Shown here: positions 1 to 11,753 of the stretch, in pieces
How positions within the stretch are numbered: position 1 is the first letter of the stretch
Layout: the number at the start of each line of letters is the position of its first letter
Assembly (NCBI GenBank): GCA_903772945.1
Contig: CAICTM010001319.1
Span: 1-31,823 of the forward strand
DNA: 31,823 nt
Source of the DNA: Seminavis robusta
Taxonomy: Eukaryota; Bacillariophyta; Bacillariophyceae; Naviculales; Naviculaceae
Direction: 5' to 3'
Translations under genes and position numbers: made by a program
Notes under the pieces: model-generated
Told to the model about the DNA's origin: nothing
The model's input: the letters and a program-made list of their open reading frames with translations, nothing else
Database searches by the model: none

Positions 1-3000
1 CGGCCGTGAGTATGGGTCCTGGTGAGGAGGCCTGAAGTTGAGGCCGCGCGAGGTGGCGGTCCTTGGGTGACGGGGACCTTGTGTTGGGCCTGGAGTTGTG
101 CTTCCTGGCGAGGGACCTGGTGTTGGGCCGGTGGTGGGTCTGTGAGCGGACCTTGGAGTTTTGGGCCGGGGGGTGGGTCCTGGTGAAGGGACCTTGTGTT
201 TGGTGCTGGAGTCGAGTGGGTCCATGGCGGGGGATGGGGGGGGGGGGAAACCTGGTGTTGGCCTGGTGAAGGTTGCACATGGCTAGGGCCTGGTTGGGCC
301 AGGTGACGGACCTGGTGTTGGGCCCGAGGTTGGACCGGGGGTGGGTTCAAAAGTAGGGCCCTGGTGTTGGTCCAGGAGTAGGTTCTTCTGTGGGGTTTTG
401 AGTGAGCGCACATAGCACGTGGGCGCCTGTGTACGAGCCATGGTGGGGCCGGAGTTGGAACTTGTTGATGGATGTTGGTGTTGCGGCCTGGAGGCTTCGC
501 GTGCCTTCGGCGACGGACCTGGTGTTAGGGCCTCGTGAGTGAGGTCCTGGTGAGAGGCAGCCTTGTGTTGGCCTGGAGTATGGTTACCTGGCGAGGGACC
601 TTGGTGTTTGGGCCGTTGAGTGGGTCCTTGTGTGAGGGGACCTGGAGTTGGGCCGGCGGGCTGGGTCCTGGCTTGTTGCGGACCTTTGTGTTGGGCTGGA
701 AGGAGTGAGGTCCTGGCCGATGGACCTGGCTTGTTGGGCCTCGCCGTGGAAGGTGCCATTGGTAGGGGCCTGGGGTGGCGGACCAAGGCTGGACGGACTG
801 GGTGTTGGGCCTGACGGTGTGCGACCGGGGGTGGGTTCAACAAGTAGCCCTGGGCTCGCGGGGCTGGTGTTGGTCCAGGAGTAGGTCCTTCTGTGGGGTT
901 TTGAGTGGGACCATGTGTGGGCCCTGGAGTAGGAGCCATGGAGGGGCCCGGAGTTGGAACTTGTGATGGATGTTGGTGTTGGGCCTGGACTTGATGTAGT
1001 GGGTGTTGGGCCTGGACTTGATGTAGTGGGTGTTGGTCCTGGTGTTGGTCCAGGACATGGGGGCTGCGGTTCGGTCCAGGAAGTGGGGCCTGGTGTATCT
1101 AATGGTGTAGGACCAATCGAGGGACTGGGCGTTGGTCCTGAGGTTGGCCCAGGTGTTGGCTCAACGGTGGCCCGGTCCCATCGGTTTAGGATCTGTGGTT
1201 TGGGCCATTTTGGCTAGGTCCATGGTGGTCCAAGGAGTGGGGTCCTGCTTGTTGCGTCCCAGGAGTGGGGCCTGCGTGTATCCCAATGGTGTAGGACCAA
1301 ATCGACGGGACCGGGCGTCGGGTCCTGGGATAAGGCTCAGGTGTTGGCTCAAAGGTGGGTCCCATCGTAGGATCTGTGGTTGGGCCTGTTGTAGGTCCTG
1401 GTGTTGGAATCCAGGAGTGCGGGCCTGCTGTTAGGTTCCAGGAAGTGGGGCCTGGTGTATCTAATGGTGTAGGACCAATCGAGGGACCGGGCGTGGGTCC
1501 TGAGGTTGGCCCGGGTGTATGGACTCAAAAGAGTGATGGGTCCCATTTTCGGGTTTAGGGGTTAGGGATCTTTGGTCTGGGCCAATCTGCCGCTCGTTCC
1601 TGCAGTTTGTCGTCCAGGCAGTGGGGCCTGCTGTTGGTGCAGGAGTGGGGCCTGGTGGATCCAATGGTGTAGGACCAATCGAGGGACCTGGCGTGGGTCC
1701 TGAGGTTGGCCCAGGTGTTGGCTCAAAAGCTGAGGTCATCGTAGGATCTGTGGGTGGGCCATTGGTAGCGTCCTGGCTGTTGGTCCAGGAGTGGGGCCAT
1801 GACTGGTTAGCGTCCAGGAGTGGGGGCCTATGGTGTATACCAATGGTAGTCATGGACCAAATCGAGGGGGACCGGGCTGACGGTGCCTGAGGTTAGGCCC
1901 AGGCTGTTGGTCAAAGGTGGGTCCCATTACGTTAGGATCTGTAGGTTGGGCCATTGGTAGGTCCTGGAGTTTGCGTCCAAGGAGTAGGGCCTTGATCTGT
2001 CCTGGTCCAGGAGTGGGCGGGCTGTATCCAATGGCTGATGGACCAACATCGAGGGGGACTGGGCGTGGGTCCTGGAGGTGGACCAGGTCCGGCTTGGCTC
2101 ATAAGGTGGCTGTCTCCATCGCTAGGCATCTTGGTTGGGCTCGCAGCTCGGTACCTGCGTGTGGTCAGGGAGGTGGAGGCCTTGACTGCTTGCGTCCAGT
2201 GGTGGGGTGAGGTAGTATCCACTGGGTGATAGTTACCAATCGAAGGACGAGGCGTGGGGTCTGAGGTAGAGCCCGGTGTTGGCTCAGAAGGTGCAAGGTT
2301 CCCATCGTGGATCTGTGGTTGTGAGGCCTGTTTGTAGGTCCTGGTTTTGGTCCAGGGGTGGGGCCTGCTGTTTGTGTCCAGGAGTGGGGGCTGGTGTATC
2401 TCCAATGGTGTTAGGACAACTCGCGGGACCGGGCGTGGGTCACTGAGCGTTGGCCCACGGTAGTTGGCTCAAAGGTGGCTCCCATCGTAGGAATCTGTGG
2501 TTGGGCATTTGGTAGGTCCCTGGTTGCTTGGTCCAGTGAGTGGGCCTGCATAGTTGGTCCATGAGTGCGGGACCCTAGGTGTATCCAATGCGATTGTTAG
2601 ACCATAGTTCGAGTGGGACCCCGCGAGGCATCTGTCTGGTGTTCAGATAGAGGTCTCCGCTTGAGGGTTGCGCCCATGCGCTCGCGATGTTCTCTCGGGA
2701 TGAAAGGATAGGATTCTCTAGCGTTCGCCTCATCGTCGCCTGTAGGATCTGTGAGTGGGCCAATTGGTAGGGTCCTCGGTGTTGGTCCGGAGTGTGGGTC
2801 CTGGTGTCGGTCCAGGGGTGGGGCCTGGTGAGTCCAATGGTTGGTATAGGACATCGAGGGACGGGCGTGGGTTCCTCGAGGTCTGGCCAAGGTAGTCTGG
2901 CTACAAGGTGAGGTCCCATGATAGGCCATCTCTGTTTGGTATGGGCCATTGGCTTAGGGTCCTGGTGTTGCAGTCCAGGAGTGGGCCTGATGTGGGTCCA

Positions 3001-3720
3001 GGAGTGGGGCCTGGTGTATCTAATGGTGTAGGACCAATCGAGGTACCGAGGCGTGGGTGCTGGGGTTGGCCCAGGTGTTGGCAATCAAAGGTGGGTGCCC
3101 ATCGTTAGTTATCTGCTGGTTGAGGCCAATCATGGTAAGGTCCTGTGATTGAGCTCCAAAGGAGTGGGGCCTGCCTGTTTGCGTCCAGGAGTGGGGCCTT
3201 GCGTGTATCCAATGCGAGTTTGTAGGACCAATCGAAGGGACTGGGCTGTTGGGTCCTGAGGTTGGCCCAGGTGTTGGCTCAAAGGTGGGTCCCATCGTAG
3301 GATCTGTGGTTGGGCCATTGGTAGGTCCTGGTGTTGGTCCAGGAGTGGGGCCTGCTGTTGGTCCAGGAGTGGGGCCTGGTGTATCCAATGGTGTAGGACC
3401 AATCGAGGGACCGGGCGTGGGTCCTGAGGTTGGCCCAGGTGTTGGTTCCATTGTTGGAGCTGGTGTTGGTGGGACTGTAACAAGTGTGAACGGTTTTGAC
3501 CTTGTTGCTGGTGTTGGTCCAGGAGTTGGTCCTGCTGTGGGACCAGTTGTTGGTCCAGGCGTTGGTCTCTCGGTGGGTTTTGCAGATTGGGCTGGTGTAG
3601 GCCCAGGTGTTGGAAACTGGGTTGGACCTGGAGTGTCGGCGGGAGTTGGTTCTGATGTTGGGCCTTGTGTGGGACCAGGAGTTGGCTCTAAGGTTCCTGG
3701 TTGGTGGTGGCCACACTGAA
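1..3720 (-). repeat. 168-bp tandem array encoding Pro/Thr/Gly tail, degraded on the left
   Basis: The clean part (about 3249-3720) shows a 168-bp unit, 56 residues of PGPT-type repeats with the landmarks SIGPTP and TMGPTFEP. The landmark gtaggaccaatcgaggga and recognisable variants recur at about 1107, 1291, 1469, 1669, 1846, 2036, 2228, 2409, 2593, 2847, 3028, 3220 and 3391. In the left part spacing is usually about 180-200 bp, above 168, so net insertions dominate and all frames are broken. Positions 1-1100 hold a looser Pro/Thr-coding repeat without a clear higher-order unit. The array runs off the left edge, so its true size is not visible. Confidence 0.9.
974..1027 (-). repeat. 27-bp tandem duplication inside the Pro/Thr array
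   Basis: Two near-identical 27-bp copies (gggtgttgggcctggacttg plus atgtagt) sit back to back. On the minus strand each reads TTSSPGPTP, so it is an in-frame variant of the surrounding PGPT repeat. Confidence 0.7.
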
Positions 3721-6700
3721 AACAAAATTCGATACGTCGGATTTTGCTTCCCGGCTTGGGAGTTAGGTCGGATGGATTTGGATCATTTGCTGGCAGAAGA
3801 TACAAGGTTCCATAAGGCCACGATCCTCCCTTGATGTGCACCCAAACTGGAACATCAGATTCTATTTTGGCCTTCTTGAATCCATTGTTAGCTGGTTGTA
3901 GGCACTCCACTTTGAATTGCCCTCTACCAGCAGTGGGACAATTGAGATCTCCTGATGGCTTTAACAAGGCACCAGCATCCTCAAAGTTAACCCAAGCATT
4001 GTTTGTATCAACACAGCCATTCAGCTGTTTCCAACCAAATGCAAAATTGGTATTGGGATCAGATGGGTTTCTGATTGAATAGCATTTCAAGCCACGAATG
4101 TACAGACTCTGAGTGGTGCTTGGAACGAGTCTCCTTGAAGATTCCGGCATCAACTCCTGGCAATTTATTGATCCAGTCTCAGCCACATCAGAAACGATGA
4201 CAGCTCTTGAAAGCTGCCCTTTTTCTGTAAGATCAGCGACGGCACTGCCAATCAAACTCAAATAGTTTGTGACATTCACGGCATTGCTACCGAGCACAGC
4301 CCGCAAGCAAAGTGAACTTTTGCTCCGAAGGCTCAGCTGGGACAAAGTGCTTGCAAAATGTGTCCTTTTGGAGTGACTAGGATGCTCCACACCTTTTGCA
4401 CCCCCCAGATCGAAACACTTGTTAGCGAAGCTTTCCGATTTCCAAATTGGGTTGGAGCTTGCAGGCTCAACATGGTCAAACAGACCAGAAGGGCAGCCTA
4501 TGTGTTCCACAGTAATATCAAACTGGAGACCATTGTCTTGCAATTGTGGATTGCTTTCAACCTCGCTGTGGCCTGGGCGTACAAACTGAGCTCTTGAAAT
4601 TCTCCGGAAATAGGGAACGTCACAACTGACACCAGAGAGGTGATTGTACTCCCTTGCGACAATGTCTTCAAGCAAAGATATATCAGAGTCAGTCATATCT
4701 TCAGCTTTCGGACCCCACAAAACAAGAGACATCTCAGAAGACTCCTTTTCTGGGGACCCCCCAAAAACTTCAACCTCCACCAAAGAAGCGATCTGCCTGA
4801 GATTCTCGAGGGCTCCAGTTTGAACCAAAGTGTCAATGACTAGATTGAGGGCTTCAGTGAACTCTGTAATGTAAGGTGACCTGAGGACTTCTTCCATGTT
4901 GGCTGCACAGAAACAGATAGCTTGATCCTCCTTGTTGTTGGCAGCAACAAAGGGGACAAGTGGCATGTACAAAACGTCCTGGAAATTCATGGGATTCTCC
5001 GTGAACAAGAGTAGTTCATCGTCATCGCAATCACGGCATGATGCCACAATGTTGACGACCAGAACACCTGTGCTGGGAATGATTTCAGTGAGTTCGACGG
5101 ATTCAATTCTTCGGTGGTAAGGTTCATCACATGCCCAAAAAGCTAACTCATTGAAAGTCTGCATGATGCTCTGTTCGATGAGAGCTTTCTCTGACTGGGA
5201 GAGGGCATCAATATTGTTGCCTGTGTGACCAGCATCAATAAAGATGACAGTTTCAAGGTATCCTACATCACGGCTGCATGTGTGCAGGGTGGAATCCTCA
5301 ACAACATCAGTCACGTATCCACTGGTCTGTTCTACCAATCCCGGCTTGTTTGATGCATTGGTAATGATCTCATTGAGAGCTCTCACAAATTCAATTTCTG
5401 TAGGTGCCCTCCTTTCGGGAAAATCGTTGACACAGGAACAAGAGCTTGGGTGGGACTCGGCAATGGTGGTGTCTCTGTCGAATCCTTGGTCTTGATAGGT
5501 TGTGCGTTTCTGTTGTTGTTCCCGATGAATCATCAAGATGTGGTGACGGTAGTTGTGTCTGGCTCTCACAACGCCATCTCTCTTCCTATAATCAGATGTG
5601 TCTGGGTCGGCTGAAATGTCATCCTCCATGTTGTTTGGCTCTTGTGACATGAGGGCTGATGGATTGGCCGATTCCAGAACACAAGCTGTGGTCTTGGAAA
5701 TATCTTGATGAAAAAAGATTGCTCCATGCAATTGCATGGTAGCTGGTTTGTCACAGAATCCAATAAGATCATAACGGATTCTTACGTTGACATTTTTGTT
5801 TTTGTTGTTTTTGTTTTCTTTGGAGAAGTTGTTGGCATCTTCCTCGAAAGCATCTGGCACTGCTTTTGAGTTGTCTGCGGGTTCTTTCGCATATGTCTCG
5901 ACAAAGAATGATTTGCTGTCGTGATCTGCAATGGCTGAGAACAGCCTGCACTGCATTGGATCACAGTAGTCTTTTGACAGATTGTTATAGGTTTGTACGA
6001 TGAGTTCTTCCATGAGCATAATTTCCGCTTCCAAGGGAGCGTTAAAGTAATTGTTGTTGCTGTTGAAGTCAGTTTGGTGTAGGTCCGTGTGGTGGTGTTG
6101 AGGAAATTGATGCATGACGTACAGAGACGTCTGCACAACTTCACTGGTGGCTGTACACGGGAACTGACTCTTCGAGTTGGTTAGAGGGTCGATGTTGCTA
6201 TTATCATGGTCGTTGTGTTTGGTGTTTGCACTGGGGTGTATGGAGGACAGAGAGTCGGTGTTATCAATTGTGTTGGAATCATCGGTGTGGTGGACGTCGT
6301 CTGTCTTTCTGCTCCTAATGTTGGCAGCATCAAGAGCTCGGGCTTCAGCTAGAAGTGTAACAAGTGTCTGATCATGCGCGTGAGCAGGAGCACTGGCATC
6401 AGCAGTGCGAGAGTCCACAGCATCAGGTTGGTTTGTGATCTTGATTCCACTGGTTCTGGAATCTTGATCACCCTTTAGCGGTTTCTCCTCGTTGCCCTTG
6501 ACGTTGGCAGTGTCATGGGCATCAGCATGAGCATTGGCATCAGCATTGGCATGAGCAGTGCGAGAGTCCACAGCTTCAGGTTGGTGTGTGGTCTTGATTC
6601 CACTGGTTCTGGAATCGTGATCACCCTTTAGCGGTTTCTCCTCGTTGCCCTTGACGTTGGCAGTGTCATGGGCATAGCATGAGCATTGCATCAGCATTGG

Positions 6701-7403
6701 CATGAGCAGTGCGAGAGTCCACAGCATCAGGTTGGTTTGTGATCTTGATTCCACTGGTTCTGGAATCTTGATCACCCTTTAGCGGTTTCCCCTCGTTGCC
6801 CTTGACGTTGGCAGTGTCATGGGCATGAGCATGAGCATGAGCACCGGCATCAGCGGTGCGAGCGTCCACAGCATCTGGTTGGTATGTGGTCTTGATTCCA
6901 CTGGTTCTGGAATCGTGATCACCCTTCTGCTGGTTCTGCTCGTTGTTGTTGGCAGAGCCCTTGACGTTGGCAGTGTCATGGGTATCTGCGGTGGCATCAG
7001 CACTGGCGCGGGTGCGAGCGTCCACAGCATCAGGTTGGCTTGTGGTCTTGATTCCACTGGTTCTGGAATCGTGATCACCCTTCTGCTGGTTCTGCTCGTC
7101 ACTATCGGCTACGCCAGGCAACTGTTGTTCCTGCTTGTGCATCATACTAGTAGCGTCGTTCTTGTCCTTGTCCTTGTCCTTGTTCTTGCTGAATAAACCG
7201 GATAGACCGAGCGTCCACTTTCCGATTCGTCCTTTTCCTCCTCCATCCGCGGTTTCCTCCTCTCCTAGTTGTCCTCCTCCCTGTGCTAGGTTACTTGCTT
7301 GTTTGGCTTTTGTGTCTGCATTGGCTCGCTTGGCGAAAACACTGATTGGCTTCAGCGCAACACCAAGGATGCAGACGGCTAACAACAAGTTCAAAAATCT
7401 CAT
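3020..7403 (-). CDS. Large secreted repeat protein with Pro/Thr-Gly tail (frame broken at two places)
   Basis: Function unknown; a secreted or cell-surface role is inferred. Starting at the ATG at 7403, the protein begins MRFLNLLLAVCILGVALKPI, a good signal peptide ending near VFAKR. Five tandem ~50-residue units (SRTSGIK, QPDAVD, HDTANVKG motifs) span about 7095-6380. A module with a YN/FN-x-L...C-D...R-I core recurs near 6035, 5190 and 4690, with two ALNxxI segments between. A Cys-containing globular region (4120-3720) precedes the PTPGPT tail. The reading frame shifts near 6675-6688, where one repeat copy lacks two single bases; upstream and downstream frames differ by exactly that amount. 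It is lost again left of about 3245 inside the tail, so the stop at 3020 is probably not the true end. At least about 1450 residues if intact. No introns are needed. I recognise no named family; similar multi-module secreted proteins are typical of diatoms. Confidence 0.8.
6380..7095 (-). repeat. Five ~150-bp tandem coding repeats
   Basis: The landmark cttgattccactggttctgg begins at about 6440, 6593, 6744, 6891 and 7047. The spacings are 153, 151, 147 and 156 bp. All are multiples of three except 151, which is 153 minus the two bases missing near 6675 and 6688. Each unit codes for about 50 residues with DSRTSGIK, QPDAVD and HDTANVKG. Between these motifs is a variable Ala/His/Asp run, including AHAHAHAH. 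Confidence 0.9.
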
Positions 7404-8572
7404 CGTCTCTGCGCTGTGGACACCACACCACACAACACAACAGAGTAGAAAGCAGAAGGTGAGAAGAAGAGAAGAAGAGAAAAAGAGAAAAGAAATCGAA
7501 TTTGGGCGACCGTTAACGTCGGACAGACAGACAGACGGCCAGACGGCATGGCGCCATGGTCGGCTTTTAATGGATCCAAAACCAGAAGCAGACCATGGAC
7601 AATGATGAGATGAGATGAGATAGAAAAGCGGCTGACTTACACTAATCACTCGAACAGTACTGCTTCTACTTCACTAATACAAAGGTGGTAACGATACGAG
7701 GAACGTAACCACAAAAGCGCTATAAAACAGAAGAGAGTCCGAGGTGCGAAAAATTAGCAACCCTCCGCAGAGTGAGACCATGGAGAAGGAGAGAAGAAAA
7801 GGAAAAAGCACCCCGAGGGAGGAGCGGAACCGCGCTTCATCGAAGTTTATCGACAAGCTACATGGGCGATCCTTTTTGTTGGATCAGCCAATCAGAATGT
7901 TGTGCTACACCGCTGGGTAGTAGGAATCAAAAGTACAAAAACGTCTATAGTGTGTTTCAGGCAAATGACTGCTCTGAAACGTCACTACTGTAGTTTATGT
8001 TGGTCCGCGAATGGCTTGAAGATGCTGGAGAGTGGACGCCTAAGCGGCAGGAGCTAAGGAACTAGCCCAAACACATGTTTCGTGTTTAGAGAAGCGTAAC
8101 CAGTGACCTGTTTGAGGCCATGCGTATTGGCCATGTGGAGCGGCGGGGTGTTGCTTGCAACTTCAAGGCCTCTCGGAACTGCTCAAGGTTAGGGTCATGA
8201 TGTCATGTCCACCGTGACAGGAAATATTAAGTTTGGTTTTTAACGCATAGAGTACCGAGCGGTTCTTGAAAGAGATAAAGAAACACTAGTTCGATCGTGT
8301 CAAACGAGTTGCAATCACGATGTGACATTGCTGACGTGGGACTGACTGATTCCTCAAAAACCGGTGGGACGGGCGCAGCGAAAGGACGAGTGATGTGAAC
8401 AGCAAAAATTGGAGCAAGAAGTCGTGTGAATGCAACCACTTACTTGCTTGCTGTCTCTGTCTATCGTAGCTAGCTACTAGAGAGATAGATAGTAAGAGAA
8501 GAGAGAGAGAGAGATCAAGTATTGTTTATAAGAGAGAGAGAGAGAGAGAGAGTGCTCAAGCAAGCTTGTAAG
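7404..8572. other. Divergent intergenic region between the secreted repeat protein and the LRR gene
   Basis: About 1.17 kb separates two divergent start codons, so it should hold both promoters. I see GATGA-type short repeats at about 7603-7621, a tagctagctactag palindromic cluster at 8467-8480 and purine-rich GA runs just before 8573. Short open frames here (for example 8227-8439, minus) show no recognisable protein. No RNA gene is seen. Confidence 0.5.
8498..8551 (+). repeat. GA/AG microsatellites upstream of the LRR start
   Basis: Two (AG)n runs, at about 8498-8514 and 8531-8551, lie 22-75 nt before the ATG at 8573, probably in the 5' leader. An upstream non-ATG reading through them would encode RERERERER and is not taken as part of the protein. 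Confidence 0.7.
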
Positions 8573-9749
8573 ATGAAAGTAGATCATGGTAAAAAAGAGG
8601 ATCACCATGTTGATGACTGTGAGTTTGAGTTTGAGTGTGGTTCGAATGATGATTTGAGCGTGGATGGTCAATCGAGTCGATCTCAAGAAATGGAGGAAGA
8701 GCAGCTGTTGGCAACCACCATGAGCACTTCCTTTCTTCATACAATTCCGGAAGGCAGCAGTGACATTGTAGGACCTGGCATGTTGAATCCTGCTAATTTG
8801 GCAAACTTGAACTTGTCAGTCACACATGCACATGCACAGTCACAAAAAGCTCCCACTTCCATTGCAGGCACTGCTGGATTGGGAGCATCAGTGTCAGCAT
8901 CAGCTTCAGCTTCAGTCAAGCAGACCACTGGCAGTCCACACACTGCCAGTGAGCTGCATCATGATCATGACCTGGATCAGGACACTTACATGTATGGTGG
9001 TCATGGTCATGACAAACACACACACAAACACAAAAGGAGGACCAGGAGTCCTTCTTTCTCCAGCAAGAGAAAACTGGGCATTGTCTGTTCTGTCACTCTA
9101 TTGGTGGTCATGTTGGTGGTTTTGATTCTCGTCATGATTGTGCACAATCTAGATCATGACAATGACAATGACAACAACCAAGCATACAATGACACCCACC
9201 CTGGTACCAACACCAACACCAGCAACCACACAGACTTTTCTTCTGATCCAAATCACATTGACTTGGTGGGAATGGACAACCAAACCAATTCCACCTCAAT
9301 GGATTCAAGTCAAAATCAAGGCATCAATGACACTGACCAAACTCAAACTCAAAATGAACAACAGAAAACACCCTCCTTGGCACCCACTGCAGAAGGAACT
9401 CTCTTTGCAACTGCCAGCATCAACGACAATCCAAACATTGATGATATTCTCGCAGATGATGGCTTGTTTGCTGATGATGATGCAACTGCCACCGGGATAC
9501 TCGACCTACTGGATCAAGCCATACTCAATCTATACACTTCAGATGATCCAAGATTCAATGTACTCGCTGACGTATCAGACCAAGTCTTTGGCGATCCACA
9601 ATCACACAGATACCAAGCCAGAGCATGGCTACTCAACAATGACACACTCCTACAAAACACACTCAGTACCACTATCACTCTGCAGAGAATTACACAACGA
9701 TACATCATGGCTCTTTTCTACTTTGCAACCCTACAACAAACAAACCAAG

Positions 9750-9786
<37 letters not shown>

Positions 9787-10897
9787 ACTACTACGACGAA
9801 CAACAAGAAGAATCCAAAACACAAACACCATCAAATTCAACATTCAACCCGACATTCACGAGTGCTACTGGATAGACAATGCCTGTGGGCAGGAAGGATC
9901 CACGAACAATGCGCTCGCCACTACGCAAACTGCAACTACCACTACCAACGTTGAAGAAGACACACCCATTGTATACCTAAACATTTCAGATGCTGGACTC
10001 AAAGGAACACTACCATTCGAACTAGGATACCTCACCGAGTTAAGGGAACTTTGCATACACAAAAATCAACTACAGGGAACCGTTCCCGAACTCATCTTCG
10101 CACAGCTACAGTACCTTTACGTCGTCGACTTGTCACAAAACTACTTTCAGGGAAACATACCAACTGCCATTTGGACACTACCCACTCTAAGATTCGCATA
10201 CCTACATGGAAACGCATTCACCGGAACTGTGCCCCAAGAACTAACAACAAACCCATCCTCTGATCTGGAAGAAATATGGCTCAGAGACAATCAACTCACT
10301 GGAGGCATCCCGCAATGGTGGACCACTCTCCCAAACTTGGATGTGCTCAGCGCAAGCAACAACTCATGGACTGGACATATACCATCTGACTGGTCACAGG
10401 CACAAAGCCTCGTTTTCTTGGACGTGTCTGTAAACCAACTCACGGGAACCATACCACCATCCCTACTCTATTCCGTGCCGTCGCTACAGTTCCTCTACCT
10501 CGATTACAACCAAATCGCCGGAACACTACCCACGATTGCTGAGAATGCTCACGAATTCGACTTTGCCGTCTCCATTAGCAGATCAGATCGCAGAATGGAA
10601 GTACTTTGGCTTCAAAATAACCAACTATCCGGAGTCATCCCCAATGGATTTGCGCGGGAATTCAAACGACTCCGCCAACTAGAACTACAAGGAAACAAAC
10701 TCGAAGGAACTTGGGAATGCGTCGAACCAGGAACCGGTGATGATGTTTGGCCGCAATTGCAGGAACTATCACTGGATTGTCGCGCTGACCTAACAACAAC
10801 AAGCGTCGAAAATTTCGGGACAAAGGATTCTGGCGCCAATGCGTCGTCTGGAGTTGATATGAGTCTTTGTGACGTATGCTGTATTCGATGCTTTTGA
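8573..10897 (+). CDS. Type II membrane-anchored plant-type leucine-rich-repeat protein
   Basis: A 774-residue protein, likely a surface receptor or adhesion-type protein; ligand unknown. I chose the ATG at 8573 (MKVDHGKK) because the frame upstream is only GA microsatellite. Residues 1-160 are hydrophilic with His-rich stretches and an ASASAS run. A basic stretch (KRRTR...SSKRK) precedes one transmembrane helix at about 168-190, predicting N-inside and C-outside. An Asn/Asp/Gln-rich linker with a poly-Asn run (about 394-404) leads to plant-type LRRs (about 466-723) of the LxxNxLxGxIP form, for example NQLTGGIP, NQLTGTIP, NQLSGVIP. The end is Cys-rich (CDVCCIRCF), with LSLDC just before, a layout I associate with diatom LRR proteins. 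No kinase domain is present, so signalling would need a partner. No intron is required. Confidence 0.85.
9751..9786 (+). repeat. (CAA)n microsatellite encoding poly-Asn
   Basis: About 12 CAA/AAC triplets lie in the linker between the membrane anchor and the LRRs and encode an Asn run. It is in frame, so copy-number change would alter linker length without a frameshift. Confidence 0.9.
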
Positions 10898-11753
10898 TCC
10901 GGGTGAGTCCTCAGTCTCTTCGATTGGTTAACAATCCGGAACCTTTCCTTCGAGGACTTGGTGGAACTTTTTTTTTTCCCCCTCACGTTCGGTCTTGTCT
11001 CCTTGCTTGCTGAAGGTCCGCTTGCAGCAGGCGAGCCATTGAAGGGAATCCGTGGAATGGAAAAGTGCAACATATCATCGACAGGAAGCTGGCCGACGAA
11101 GACTTTGCTGGTGACCAAGAGTTGGTTGTTTTTCAGTCCACGCCCTATCACACGTGGAACAGTAACAGTTCTCCTTGGTCCTTGCTCATCCTCAAAGTAC
11201 GGGTACTCCATCTTCCTATTGCCACTTGCTGAGCCTACGGTAGCTTGCTAGTGGCTGTTTTTGAAGCCGCGAGAGCGAGATGCCCGTGGTTGTTAAGTGT
11301 AGCGATAACATTCGCAAGAGCTGAAGTCACTGTACGTATGGTATCCGTCGCTAGAGTGCCTACTGTACCTAGTACCGGTAAGCAATACTGAACGGTAACT
11401 GGGACTCCTCGACAGTAGATCTGGAAACGAACGCACATGGGCGTGTGGTCGGTGAGCAGCATTGTTGGTTGGGAATACGTTGATCCCTCAGGGTCAGTGG
11501 GTCGCCTGCGAAGACCTCTTGTCTGAATACATGTTATAACAGACTTTGTAATTTTTTTTTTTGACATGTTGTACCTCTAATCACTAGCTATCATAGCTAG
11601 AATCGGTGCCGGTACATGTACAAGCACAGAAGGAGAGAAGTATTATTTCTTGCAGTTTTTAGCGAGCTGTCGATGCAATTTGCAACAGCTCTTTTAAAAA
11701 TTTCAAAGCCTCCAACATAATTGCAGAAACCGACTTGCATGACCATGACATGG
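10898..11753. other. Convergent spacer between LRR gene and W/LGY membrane protein
   Basis: The two flanking genes converge here, so this should contain both 3' ends. Minus-strand open frames at 10612-11211 and 11235-11567 cover part of it, but I recognise no domain in either. Homopolymer runs (T/C near 10969-10982, T near 11551-11562) are present. No RNA gene is seen. Confidence 0.4.

Noticed and set aside
283..939. Minus-strand open frame with GPTPGPT repeats as a separate gene
   Set aside because: It is a fragment of the frame-broken Pro/Thr array, with no start context and frequent frame changes around it.
3249..3719. Plus-strand open frame rich in VGPGVGP
   Set aside because: It is the complement of the in-frame PGPT tail; the repeat stays open on both strands because of its composition.
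6666..7649. Start codon of the secreted protein at 7649
   Set aside because: The 82 residues before MRFLNLLLAV come from what looks like promoter and 5' leader sequence; the ATG at 7403 gives a clean signal peptide.
8227..8439. Small minus-strand open frame with a hydrophobic start
   Set aside because: Only 70 residues, no clear signal-peptide cleavage site and located in a promoter region; probably chance.
10612..11211. Minus-strand 199-residue open frame overlapping the LRR gene end
   Set aside because: Its first ~60 residues look faintly protein-like, but the rest is antisense to the LRR coding sequence and I recognise no domain. Unsupported without transcripts.
11235..11567. Minus-strand 110-residue open frame
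   Set aside because: No domain, signal or conserved motif, and part of it comes from a poly-T tract.
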